Shown here: piece by piece, positions 43,905 to 51,468 of the stretch
Layout of the letters: each line of letters opens with the position of its first letter
How positions within the stretch are numbered: the stretch's first letter is position 1
Assembly: GCA_009838525.1 (NCBI GenBank)
Contig: VXRJ01000035.1
Span: 279,914-343,913, forward strand
Origin: Acidobacteriota bacterium
GTDB taxonomy: Bacteria; Acidobacteriota; Vicinamibacteria; Vicinamibacterales; UBA8438
Length of the DNA stretch: 64,000 nt
Direction of reading: 5' to 3'
The notes under the pieces: model-generated
What the model was told of the DNA's origin: nothing
The model's input: only the letters and a program-made list of their open reading frames with translations
Databases searched by the model: none
Program-made: the position numbers and the translations under genes

Positions 43905-45392
43905 ATGACGCTGACGCCGTCGAGATTGCTGACCGTCGCCGCCTGCGCCGCCGCGCTGGCGTTTGCCGCCGCCATCCCCCTTGCGGCGCAGCAGGCCAAG
44001 CAGGAGGAGACCTACGACTACTGGCAAGTGCAGCGCCAGATGGTCCGCCATGGTCAGCAGGCCATCTTCATGTGCAATGGGCTGTTTACGTCCAACCGGA
44101 CGCTGGAGCAGGTCTTCGCGCAGGAGCTCGCGTTCTTCCGGGGCAACCAGGTCGGGACGCCGCAGGGGGGCGACTACCAGGTCCACCGTGACCAGCGCGC
44201 CGTGACCATCGGCGATCCGAACGGCCCCGCCCCGGCGATGACCGCTGCGTTCCGCGAGGGCGTTGGCTGCGTGATCATGCCGCCCGATCAGACGCTGGCC
44301 GACATCGACGATCTTCCGATCATCGAGCTGCCGCTGCCGCCCGGCGACCCGGCGGCCATCGCCTGGCCCGATGGCGACCTGCTGAGTGACGCGGCGATGC
44401 CCGAATACATCGATCAGGCCGCCCTCGACGCGGCGTCGAACTGGGCGTTCGAGCGCGATACCCCGGAGCAGGACACCCTCAGCCTGCTCGTCGTGCACCG
44501 CGGCCAGATCGTTCATGAGCGTTACGCGGACGGCGTCGACATCCAGACGCGGACGCGCACGTGGTCGACCGCGAAGAGCATCGCTTCGACGCTCATCGGG
44601 ATGGGTGTCGACGATGGGCTGCTCGACCTGGACGCGCCGCTCGGATACGACTTCTTCCCGAGCGTCGCCTCGGCCGAGCACGACCCGCGCCGCGAGATCA
44701 CGCTTCGCCACGTGCTGAACATGTCGAGCGGCCTGCTGCCGGTCGACAACAGCGGCCTGGAGTACGCCATCGGGTCAGGGCTGTCGTACTGGGCAGGCTC
44801 CAGCTCTGTGAAGGGGGCGCGCAGCCGCGCCGTGATCCGCGAGCCGGGCGCCTACTGGGACTACGAGAACTACGACACGCTGCTCGGCGTCTATGCGCTG
44901 AAGCAGGCACTGGGTAACGAAAAGACGTACCGGGAGTTCCCCCGCCGGCGCCTGCTCGACAAGATCGGCATGCGCAACACGCTGGTCAGCACCGACCGCT
45001 TCGGCGACTTCGTCCTGAGCAGCCAGGTGTATACCAACGCGCGTGATCTGGCCCGTTTCGGCCTGCTCTATCTGAACGGCGGCGTCTGGAACGGCGAGCG
45101 GCTCATCTCGGAGGAGTGGATCGACTTCGTCCGCACCCCGGCGCCCGCGACGGGGCGGAGCGGCAACTTCTACGGCGGCCAGTTCTGGCTGGTCCCCGAT
45201 GATCGCAAGGACGAAGTGCCGGCCGACGCCTATTCCACGTCAGGCAACCGCGGACAGTACGTCGTCATCGTGCCGACGCATGACCTAGTCATCGTCCGCC
45301 GCGGTCTCGACTGGGGCCGGCAGGGCTTCGACCGCTGGGAATTGACCGGCGAAGTTCTCAAGGCCTTCAGCCGCATGCCGTCGAACGAGTAG
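43905..45392 (+). CDS. Exported serine hydrolase, beta-lactamase/class C fold
   Basis: 495 residues from ATG 43905 (a GTG three bases earlier is also possible), GGGAGAG upstream. Signal peptide ends PLAAQQ. The nucleophile motif is STAK (about residue 221, TRTWSTAKSIASTL) and the second motif is YEN (DYENYDTLLGVYAL). The N-terminal 150 residues before the hydrolase domain are an additional unknown region with two Cys. The family includes esterases and penicillin-binding-protein-like peptidases. Last gene of the 40.3-45.4 kb run. Confidence 0.87.
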   Translation: MTLTPSRLLTVAACAAALAFAAAIPLAAQQAKQEETYDYWQVQRQMVRHGQQAIFMCNGLFTSNRTLEQVFAQELAFFRGNQVGTPQGGDYQVHRDQRAVTIGDPNGPAPAMTAAFREGVGCVIMPPDQTLADIDDLPIIELPLPPGDPAAIAWPDGDLLSDAAMPEYIDQAALDAASNWAFERDTPEQDTLSLLVVHRGQIVHERYADGVDIQTRTRTWSTAKSIASTLIGMGVDDGLLDLDAPLGYDFFPSVASAEHDPRREITLRHVLNMSSGLLPVDNSGLEYAIGSGLSYWAGSSSVKGARSRAVIREPGAYWDYENYDTLLGVYALKQALGNEKTYREFPRRRLLDKIGMRNTLVSTDRFGDFVLSSQVYTNARDLARFGLLYLNGGVWNGERLISEEWIDFVRTPAPATGRSGNFYGGQFWLVPDDRKDEVPADAYSTSGNRGQYVVIVPTHDLVIVRRGLDWGRQGFDRWELTGEVLKAFSRMPSNE

Positions 45393-45398
45393 CCCTGG

Positions 45399-45436
45399 CG
45401 CGCCGGCCTCGTTGGTGCGCCGGCCTCCAGGCCGGC
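45399..45436 (+). repeat. Palindromic GCCGGCCT-CC-AGGCCGGC repeat with partial second copy
   Basis: A partial unit GCGCGCCGGCCTC (45398-45410) is followed by GTTGGTGCGCCGGCCTCCAG and GCCGGC. The perfect 8-bp inverted repeat is at 45419-45436. Same element as at 12892-12909. Confidence 0.75.
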
Positions 45437-45797
45437 TGCAACACGCTGCGGAGCCGCGCTCAGGCTCCCGAAACCGGCCAAGTAGTCGACGCCGTCAATA
45501 CCGACACGCTGTCGACGGACTGACTGTCGCGATTCCGCAGCTTCCGTCAAGCGCAGTGTCCGCACGGAGTACTTCCGCGGCTATTCGCGTGGGACTCGAA
45601 CGGGCGCCGGCCGACCGCGACGCCCCGGAATCTCAGGTGGAGGATCGGCGGTTCGGTGCCGTTGGTGACACTGAGTCCGACGAGGTCGAGCTCTTGCGGT
45701 GGCGGGCGAAGTGGAGCGTATTGAAGAGGCCAAACGGCACGCTTCTTGCTACCGGTAGATCCGCGACGCGGCGTTGGCGACTGGACGCGCGCCGACC
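45437..45797. other. Gap without a convincing gene
   Basis: About 360 bases between the serine hydrolase and the coiled-coil gene. Open frames exist on both strands but none has a family match or a ribosome site I trust. A CGACACGCTGTCG palindrome-like run occurs near 45503. A TATACT at 45798-45803 likely serves the next gene. Confidence 0.5.
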
Positions 45798-45815
45798 TAT
45801 ACTGCGGAGGTAGCG

Positions 45816-46181
45816 GTGGATGTAGAGGCCGTTGACGAGAGGCTGAACGTAGTCGAGCACAACGTGGCGGAGAACGTCAACCGGATCGAAGGGCTGCGCG
45901 AGGCGTTCGCCGAGCTGGGCAACCGTATGGACCACCGGTTCGACGCAGTGGACCGGCGATTCGAGTCCATGGAGCAGCGTTTCGACGCCATGGACCGGCG
46001 ATTCGAGTCCATGGAACAGCGTTTCGACCAGCGATTCGAGTCCATGGAGCAGCGTTTCGACCGGCGATTCGAGTCCATGGAACAACGTTTCGATCGCCGA
46101 TTCCTTTGGCTGACCGGCACGCTTGCCGCCACCATGCTGGCGGTCATCAGTGTCCTCTCCGCCACCCTGCTCGGAGGCTGA
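45816..46181 (+). CDS. Repeat-built coiled-coil protein with C-terminal membrane anchor
   Basis: 121 residues if started at GTG 45816, which has GGAGG 6-10 bases upstream; an in-frame TTG at 45774 lies upstream of the TATACT and is unlikely. After an N-terminal coiled coil (VDERLNVVEHNVAENVNRIE) come 7- and 4-residue steps, RRFESME and QRFD, repeating as 11-residue units four times. The C-terminus is a single membrane helix (FLWLTGTLAATMLAVISVL), so it is probably tail-anchored with the coil in the cytoplasm. No enzyme domain. Role unknown, perhaps a membrane spacer or scaffold. Confidence 0.7.
   Translation: MDVEAVDERLNVVEHNVAENVNRIEGLREAFAELGNRMDHRFDAVDRRFESMEQRFDAMDRRFESMEQRFDQRFESMEQRFDRRFESMEQRFDRRFLWLTGTLAATMLAVISVLSATLLGG
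45952..46094 (+). repeat. In-gene minisatellite encoding 11-residue coil repeats
   Basis: The DNA repeats CGATTCGAGTCCATGGARCA plus GCGTTTCGAC four times with a period of 33 or 42 bases. Copies differ only at a few positions, so the array has expanded recently or is being homogenised. Confidence 0.85.
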
Positions 46182-46205
46182 GCGCTACACGGCGGCTTGC
46201 TCTTT

Positions 46206-46240
46206 GCCGGCGTGGACGCCGGCGGACCAAGCCGGCGCAC
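46206..46240 (-). repeat. GC-rich inverted repeat related to the GCCGGC family
   Basis: GCCGGCG-TGGA-CGCCGGC hairpin (46206-46223), followed by GGACCAAGCCGGCGCAC. On the minus strand it reads GTGCGCCGGCTTGG, the same GTGCGCCGGC core as the other elements. Lies between convergent genes ending at 46181 and 46280. Confidence 0.55.
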
Positions 46241-46279
46241 TTGTTCAGGAAGTGTGCAGCCGCCCTCCCTGCGGATTCC

Positions 46280-46753
46280 CTACGAACCCGTAGCGCGCCC
46301 GAGGCGGGCGACGATGTCGAACTCCCGCTCGGTGACCGGCTGCACCGACAGGCGGCTTCCTTTCTTCGTGACCATCATCTCCTCCAGCCCGGGAGTCGCC
46401 TTCAGGGTGGCGAGCGGGATGGTGGCGGGAAACCGCTCGACGAACTCGATGTCCACCATGTACCAGACCGGGTTGGCCTCGGTGCTGCGGGCGTCGAAGT
46501 ACTTGTGGCCGGCCTGCCACGCGTAGTGGTCGGGATAGCCGGTGCGGCAGATGACGGCCAGGCCGGTGACGCCTGACGGCTCGGCGTTCGACGCGTAGAA
46601 CAGCACGCCGTCGCCTACCCGCATCAGGTCGCGCATGAAGTTGCGGGCCTGGAAGTTGCGGACCCCTTCCCAGCACGTGCGTCCGTCGCGTTCCAGGTCG
46701 TCGATGGCGTAGGCGGACGGCTCGCACTTCATGAGCCAGAAGCGTTTGGACAT
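46280..46753 (-). CDS. EVE domain (PUA-like) protein
   Basis: 157 residues from ATG 46753. Starts MSKRFWLMKCEPSAYAIDDL, then WEGVRNFQARNFMRD, GVLFYASNAEPSGVTGLAVI, YPDHYAWQ and VDIEFVERFPATIPLATLK. All are signatures of the EVE domain (thymocyte nuclear protein 1 family), which reads modified bases. In bacteria some EVE proteins occur with modification-dependent restriction systems; none is next to this one. Ends with LGRATGS. Confidence 0.92.
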   Translation of the reverse strand: MSKRFWLMKCEPSAYAIDDLERDGRTCWEGVRNFQARNFMRDLMRVGDGVLFYASNAEPSGVTGLAVICRTGYPDHYAWQAGHKYFDARSTEANPVWYMVDIEFVERFPATIPLATLKATPGLEEMMVTKKGSRLSVQPVTEREFDIVARLGRATGS

Positions 46754-46814
46754 AGGGACCAGCTCCAGGGGAATCGGGACGTGCGTAGCATAGCAGCCGA
46801 GCGCGCGCCCTTGC

Positions 46815-46856
46815 GGGCGCGTTGGAAGTTTCGCTGGCGCAAAACTTCTGCGGCGC
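46815..46856 (+). repeat. Dispersed 42-base intergenic repeat, copy B
   Basis: Matches 29384-29425 at 39 of 42 positions. Contains GAAGTTT (46825-46831) and its inverse AAACTTC (46842-46848) as a 7-bp stem. Directly preceded by GCGCGCCCTTGCGGGCGCG, itself a palindrome. Confidence 0.75.
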
Positions 46857-46897
46857 AAGCTCCCAGATCCACGTGCGCCGGTACGGCCAACGCGTGT

Positions 46898-46903
46898 TAC
46901 AGT
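46898..46903 (+). promoter_or_regulatory. Candidate -10 box (TACAGT) 7 bases before ATG
   Basis: TACAGT ends 7 bases before the ATG of the lactate permease gene (46911) with no ribosome site between. Consistent with a leaderless transcript. Confidence 0.4.
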
Positions 46904-46910
46904 CCGCCGC

Positions 46911-48542
46911 ATGTGGGAACACAACTACACGCCGATTGCCGACAGCCTGGTCTGGTCCACCCTCATCTCGGCCATTCCACTGGCCGTGCTCTTCTACCTG
47001 CTGGGCGTCAAGCGCAAGCCGAGCTGGGTGGCCGGCCTCAGCGGGCTGGGCGCGGCGCTGGTCCTGGCCGTCGGTCTGTACGGCATGCCGGTTCCCCAGG
47101 CGGCGGCGTCGATGGTCAACGGCGCCGCCTTCGGACTGTTCCCCATCGGCTGGATTGTCATCGCGTCGCTGATCCTCTATCGGGTGACGCTGGACACCGG
47201 CAAGTTCGAGATCATCAAGGACTCCATCGGCGCGCTCTCGGATGACCGCCGCCTGCAGGCGGTGCTCATCGGCTTCGCGTTCGGCGCGTTCATCGAAGGC
47301 GCGGCCGGGTTCGGCACGCCGGTCGCGGTAGCCGCGGCCATGCTGACCGGGCTCGGCTTTCCCCCCTTCTACGCGGCGTTCATCTGCCTGGTCGCCAACA
47401 CCGCGCCGGTCGCCTTCGGATCGCTCGGCATTCCGGTCGTCACGCTCGCCAACGTTACGGGCCTTCCGGAGGCCGCGCTGAGCTCCATGACCGGGCGCCT
47501 CTGCGGCCTGATCGCCATCGTCATCCCGGCCTACATGGTCGTCATCATGTCGGGGGCGAGGCGCGCGGCCGAGGTGCTGCCGCCCATCGCGGCTTGCTCC
47601 ATTGCCTTCGCGGGCGTGCTGATCCTGGTGACCAACACCATCGGACCGGAGGTGGCGGTCATCCTGGCCTCCATCGCCGCTCTCGTGGCGATGGTGCTGG
47701 TGATGAAGGTCTGGAAGCCGGCGGAGGTCTTCCGGCTCGAGGGTGACGTCGAGGCGCCCAAAGAGCATCGCAAGCACACCACGGGCGAACTCGTCGGGGC
47801 ATGGATTCCGTACATCCTGCTCGTCGTCTTCGTCCTCGCCTGGCGCTATCCGCCGATCCAGGCGCTCCTCAACCGAGTCAGCCTGCCGATCGAGGTGCCC
47901 GGGCTGCACAACACGATCATGCGCCTTCCGCCGCTGGTGGCGGAGCCCTCGCCCTACGCGGCGGTCTACAACTTCCAGTGGCTTTCGGGAGCCGGAACCT
48001 CCTGCTTCCTCGCCGCGTTCGCGGCGTCGCTCGTGCTCGGTATGTCGCCGGCCCGTTTCGCCGGAGTCGTAGGGTCGGTGCTACAGCAGCTCGCAAAGCC
48101 GCTGCTGACCATCGCGTCGGTGCTGGCGGTGGCCTACGTGATGAACTACGCCGGCATGACCACGACCCTGGGGCTAGCCTTCGCCGCCACCGGGGCGGTG
48201 TTCCCGTTCTTCAGCGCCATGCTCGGCTGGACCGGCGTCTTCCTGACCGGCAGCGACACCGCGTCGAACGCGCTCTTCGGCACGTTGCAGACGGTGACCG
48301 CCAACGCCCTGGATCTCAACCCGATCCTGACCACGTCGACGAACGCGGCCACCGGGGTCATGGGCAAGATGATCTCGCTACAGAGCATCGCGGTCGCGGT
48401 CGCCGCCACCGGCATGGCGTCGTCCCAGGAGGGCCGCCTGTTCCGGATCACGCTGAAGCACAGCATCATCCTGGCGTTGTTCATGGGCGTCGTGACCATG
48501 ATCTTCGCCTACGTGCTGCCGCAGCTCGTGCCGCAGCCGTAG
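46911..48542 (+). CDS. lldP: L-lactate permease family transporter (LctP/LldP)
   Basis: 543 residues with about a dozen or more membrane helices. Characteristic LctP sequences are FGAFIEGAAGFGTPVAVAAA, GLGFPPFYAAFICLVANTAP, VAFGSLGIPVVTLA, YNFQWLSGAGTSCFLAA, AYVMNYAGMTTTLGLA and LTGSDTASNALFG. Length and order match LldP/GlcA proton symporters for lactate or glycolate. No lactate dehydrogenase is adjacent. Glycolate would fit with a genome that also handles oxalate, but that is a guess. Confidence 0.92.
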   Translation: MWEHNYTPIADSLVWSTLISAIPLAVLFYLLGVKRKPSWVAGLSGLGAALVLAVGLYGMPVPQAAASMVNGAAFGLFPIGWIVIASLILYRVTLDTGKFEIIKDSIGALSDDRRLQAVLIGFAFGAFIEGAAGFGTPVAVAAAMLTGLGFPPFYAAFICLVANTAPVAFGSLGIPVVTLANVTGLPEAALSSMTGRLCGLIAIVIPAYMVVIMSGARRAAEVLPPIAACSIAFAGVLILVTNTIGPEVAVILASIAALVAMVLVMKVWKPAEVFRLEGDVEAPKEHRKHTTGELVGAWIPYILLVVFVLAWRYPPIQALLNRVSLPIEVPGLHNTIMRLPPLVAEPSPYAAVYNFQWLSGAGTSCFLAAFAASLVLGMSPARFAGVVGSVLQQLAKPLLTIASVLAVAYVMNYAGMTTTLGLAFAATGAVFPFFSAMLGWTGVFLTGSDTASNALFGTLQTVTANALDLNPILTTSTNAATGVMGKMISLQSIAVAVAATGMASSQEGRLFRITLKHSIILALFMGVVTMIFAYVLPQLVPQP

Positions 48543-48614
48543 GCTCCGAATCCAGGTCGTTACGGGTGCCTTCCGCTAGAGGTGCTCGTCACGGCCGATG
48601 AGCGCAGTTACGCG

Positions 48615-49547
48615 TCAGTCGACGGTCAGGACGATGCGGAAGCCGATGAAGGGACGCCGGGCGCCGGGGTCGGCGCCTCCCCGGACGGCCGCGCGCGTGT
48701 TGGCGGGAGGATCTGTGAACGAACCGCCGCGCATGATGAAGAGGGCGTCGCCCGACAGGTCGTCGGCATCGTCCGCGTCGGTGTAGGGATACGGCTGGTA
48801 GGGGCTGCGCGTCAGTTCCCAGACGTTGCCCGCCGTGTCACTAAGGCCGTGCGCACAGTCCGGGCAGTCGATGGAACCCACTGCGACCGTGGCGCCGGGT
48901 CCAGTGTTGTCGTTTGCCGCGCCCGGCCGTGGCGTGTCGCCCCAGGGAAACACGCGGCCGTCCGTACCGCGTGCCGCCTTTTCCCATTGCGCCTCCGTGG
49001 GTAGCGTTATCCGCCAGCCCTGGTCCAGGCGCTGGCGAAGCGCCGGAGGCGTGCCGGACCAGCCGCGGAGCGTCGTCTCCAGCCACCGCGCGTAGGCGAG
49101 CGCATCGGGCCAGGAGATGTTCGCGACCGGATGATCGGGCGGGCCGCGCAGCGCTTCGCCGGCGACGCTGGCGCCGGCAGCGGCGGCGTAGGCGCCGAAC
49201 TGTGCGACCGTCACCTCCGTGCGGCCTATATAGAAGGCAGGCAGATCGACGGTTCCCTGCGCGTCGGACGGCGACCATCGTTCGTTGTCATACGCCTGCG
49301 GATCGACCGCCGGGTCGCTTCCCATGACGAAGGGCCCGGCCGGGATCTCGACAAAGCCGAGCAGGGGATCGTCCGGCAGGAACCACGCGTCGGCGCGGTA
49401 GCCCTCCAGCGTCGCCGGCAGCGCCGGTCCGGCCGGCGGCGCGGACGCCTGGCAGGCGGGGCCGCTGGCTACGAGCAGGGCGAGCACGACGAGCCTCCCG
49501 GCGGACCGGTTCGCCGGAAGGGCGGCGGGCCGGGTTGCCCGGCGCAC
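48615..49547 (-). CDS. SUMF1/formylglycine-enzyme fold protein without catalytic Cys
   Basis: 310 residues from GTG 49547, immediately after the stop of the upstream gene. An N-terminal hydrophobic segment suggests export. Fold landmarks are VEIPAGPFVMGSDP, FYIGRTEVTVAQFGAYA, PVANISWPDALAYARWLE, WRITLPTEAQWEKAARG, RVFPWGD and IMRGGSFTDPP...GFRI. True formylglycine-generating enzymes have two Cys after the RGGS motif; here that stretch (TRAAVRGGADPG) has none. So it is likely a non-catalytic or different-activity member such as a binding module. Confidence 0.87.
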   Translation of the reverse strand: MRRATRPAALPANRSAGRLVVLALLVASGPACQASAPPAGPALPATLEGYRADAWFLPDDPLLGFVEIPAGPFVMGSDPAVDPQAYDNERWSPSDAQGTVDLPAFYIGRTEVTVAQFGAYAAAAGASVAGEALRGPPDHPVANISWPDALAYARWLETTLRGWSGTPPALRQRLDQGWRITLPTEAQWEKAARGTDGRVFPWGDTPRPGAANDNTGPGATVAVGSIDCPDCAHGLSDTAGNVWELTRSPYQPYPYTDADDADDLSGDALFIMRGGSFTDPPANTRAAVRGGADPGARRPFIGFRIVLTVD

Positions 49548-51239
49548 TTAGCGTGCCCCCTCGCAGGCGAAGGTCCAGCCGTGTTCGCAAGCGCGCGCAT
49601 GGAGTTCGGGCTCGGGCATCTCCATCAGGTTGGCGCCGCCCTCGCGCAGGAGCAAGCGGAGATCGAGCGTCTTGGGTGGCCCGCGGTAGCGGCCGTCGCC
49701 CGCCAGCAGGTTGAGGCAAGCTGGCTGGAAGCGCAACTCGCACGCTCGGCCGAAGTAGCCGAGCGCCAGTTCCGCATTCGCCTCGACGAGGGCGCCCTCG
49801 CGATAGTGCCGTCCCAACTCGTTGCATGCCCAGGCGGAAGCGTCCGCGCAATAGGACGCCTGGATCTGCACCAGGCGTTCGCACCCCTGTGGGCGCTCCT
49901 CGGCGCACGCCTGCTCCCAGAACGGAAGGGTATCGCCCCGGTGCCGGCTGTCCGTCGCGCCGAGCGCGGCCATCGTGAAGAAGAAGGCGATCCAGACCGC
50001 CATCTGGGTCAGGTTCGCACGGGGCCGGGCGAGCCATACGGCTGCCGACTCCAGCGGCGCGCTCGACCCGATCCGTGTGACGAGGGCGTCGATCCGCCGA
50101 ACGCCCAGGTTCAGCAGCGGGACGCCGAGCAGCTTGTCGTAGAACGTGGGGACGCCGAACGCACCGAGCAGGGCATACAGCCCGAAGACGCAGCCGCCGT
50201 AGAGGACGCCGAAGATCGTCTTGCCGATCGGCGTGCGGGGCGAGGTCGACGGATCCGTGACGAGCAGGTGGAGGCCCAGAAACACCGCGGTCGGGATCTC
50301 CGAGTCGATGAAGTAGGGCACCCCGGTCGTCGCCGACCAGAGCGCGCTCAGTCCGAACAGCACGATCGCCGCCGACGCCGCCACCAGTGTGATCGAGAAC
50401 GCGTACATCACCACCAGTCCGGCGAGGAAGAGGAACAGGTAGATGTTCGGCGCGAGCGTGAGTGTCGTTGCGATTTCCTCGCCCCAGGTGATCGAGGTCG
50501 CGTCGGTTGCGATCAACGCGATCGAAAACAGGCCGAGGGAAAACGCCGAAGGATTGAAGATGTGGACGCGGCGGCCCTCACGTTCCCACCGGACGAACGC
50601 CTTGCCGAGGAATCCCACCGCGATCATCAGGAACTGCAGGGCAAACCAGTCGTCGCGGAACCAGAGAAACAGGTTCGTCGAAAAGATGATGGGGAAGGGC
50701 CCGAAACCAAGGGCGTATCGCTCGCCGCGGGACCAGGCGAGCAGCATGTCGAACACGTAAGCGAACAGCAGTTGTCCGAACAGCAGCCATGCGTGGTCGT
50801 AGACCGGCCCCCAGTAGTAGCCCCAGTACAGGAGGACCGAGAGTTGCACCGCGGCCTGCACGTAGTGCTGCGGCCGGAGCGACGTCACGACTCCGGGGGC
50901 ACCCCCTCCGGCGGCGGCGCCGCGCTTGCCGCCGCCCGGCTCGCTCGAGGCGGCGCGCTCACTCGAGTCGGCCTGCGGGATTGCAGTGGCAGCCCGGCGG
51001 CGCAGGCGCAGGGCAAGGGCTCCCTGCCAGACGAGCAGCAACCCTGCCGCCCCGGCGAATGACGCCGTAAGCAGTTCATCTTCCCGGATCCGGGGCACGA
51101 AGCACAGCGCGGCGAGCGCCAGTGTCAGGAGGAGCGGGAGGCCGAAGCCACCCTGGCCTGGAGTGGCGGGCCGGTCCGAAGCGGCGATCTGGTGAGGGGA
51201 CGGTTGGGCCTGGCGTTTGCGGCGGCTCACCCGGGACAT
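49548..51239 (-). CDS. NqrB/RnfD-like membrane protein fused to Cys-rich Sel1-like tail
   Basis: 563 residues. An N-terminal helix pair is followed by about eight membrane helices. HIFNPSAFSLG and LLVTDPSTSPRTPIGKTIFG match the flavin-site region of NqrB/RnfD subunits. From about residue 450 the chain becomes soluble, with regularly spaced Cys (ACAEERPQGCERL, YCADASAWACNELGRHY, RACELRFQPACLNLL, RACEHGWTFACEGAR) that resemble Sel1-like repeats. No other rnf or nqr gene is near. Likely coupled with the SUMF1-fold gene directly after it. Possible orphan electron-transfer membrane module. Confidence 0.8.
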   Translation of the reverse strand: MSRVSRRKRQAQPSPHQIAASDRPATPGQGGFGLPLLLTLALAALCFVPRIREDELLTASFAGAAGLLLVWQGALALRLRRRAATAIPQADSSERAASSEPGGGKRGAAAGGGAPGVVTSLRPQHYVQAAVQLSVLLYWGYYWGPVYDHAWLLFGQLLFAYVFDMLLAWSRGERYALGFGPFPIIFSTNLFLWFRDDWFALQFLMIAVGFLGKAFVRWEREGRRVHIFNPSAFSLGLFSIALIATDATSITWGEEIATTLTLAPNIYLFLFLAGLVVMYAFSITLVAASAAIVLFGLSALWSATTGVPYFIDSEIPTAVFLGLHLLVTDPSTSPRTPIGKTIFGVLYGGCVFGLYALLGAFGVPTFYDKLLGVPLLNLGVRRIDALVTRIGSSAPLESAAVWLARPRANLTQMAVWIAFFFTMAALGATDSRHRGDTLPFWEQACAEERPQGCERLVQIQASYCADASAWACNELGRHYREGALVEANAELALGYFGRACELRFQPACLNLLAGDGRYRGPPKTLDLRLLLREGGANLMEMPEPELHARACEHGWTFACEGAR

Positions 51240-51263
51240 CGGTCAGGTAGGATAAACGACCGA

Positions 51264-51431
51264 ATGGACCCGAACACGACTATCACCATCCTGACCATCG
51301 CATCGATCGTGATGGTTGCCGTCGGCGCCCTTGCGTCGGTGCTCTGGTTCGTCTTCCGCCTGGACCGCGAGCAGGAGAAGGACGAGCAGCAACAGCGCGC
51401 GCAGGAACAGCGCGCACGGGAAGGTCACTGA
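51264..51431 (+). CDS. Small single-pass membrane protein
   Basis: 55 residues from ATG 51264: one membrane helix (ILTIASIVMVAVGALASVLW) and a highly charged Glu/Gln/Arg tail (REQEKDEQQQRAQEQRARE). A TAGGAT box ends 10 bases before the ATG. Divergent from the NqrB/RnfD-like gene, so it may share its control region. No family recognised. Real coding is supported by the clean helix plus charge pattern but remains tentative. Confidence 0.5.
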   Translation: MDPNTTITILTIASIVMVAVGALASVLWFVFRLDREQEKDEQQQRAQEQRAREGH

Positions 51432-51468
51432 CGTTGCGGGCCAACCGCTCTGGCTGGCGTGGGGTTGA

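Noticed and set aside
42381-44711. Long minus-strand frame opposite the PQQ-propeller and serine hydrolase genes
   Set aside because: No domain, no signal, composition of an antisense shadow.
45412-45813. Plus-strand frame of 133 codons before the coiled-coil gene
   Set aside because: Begins inside the palindromic repeat, no ribosome site and no recognisable domain; treated as non-coding.
45952-46094. Regular 33-base repeats considered as a CRISPR array
   Set aside because: Units are contiguous without spacers and stay in frame in a coiled-coil gene.
46245-47909. Long minus-strand frame across the EVE and lactate permease genes
   Set aside because: Charged, repetitive antisense shadow of the permease; contradicted by two well-recognised genes.
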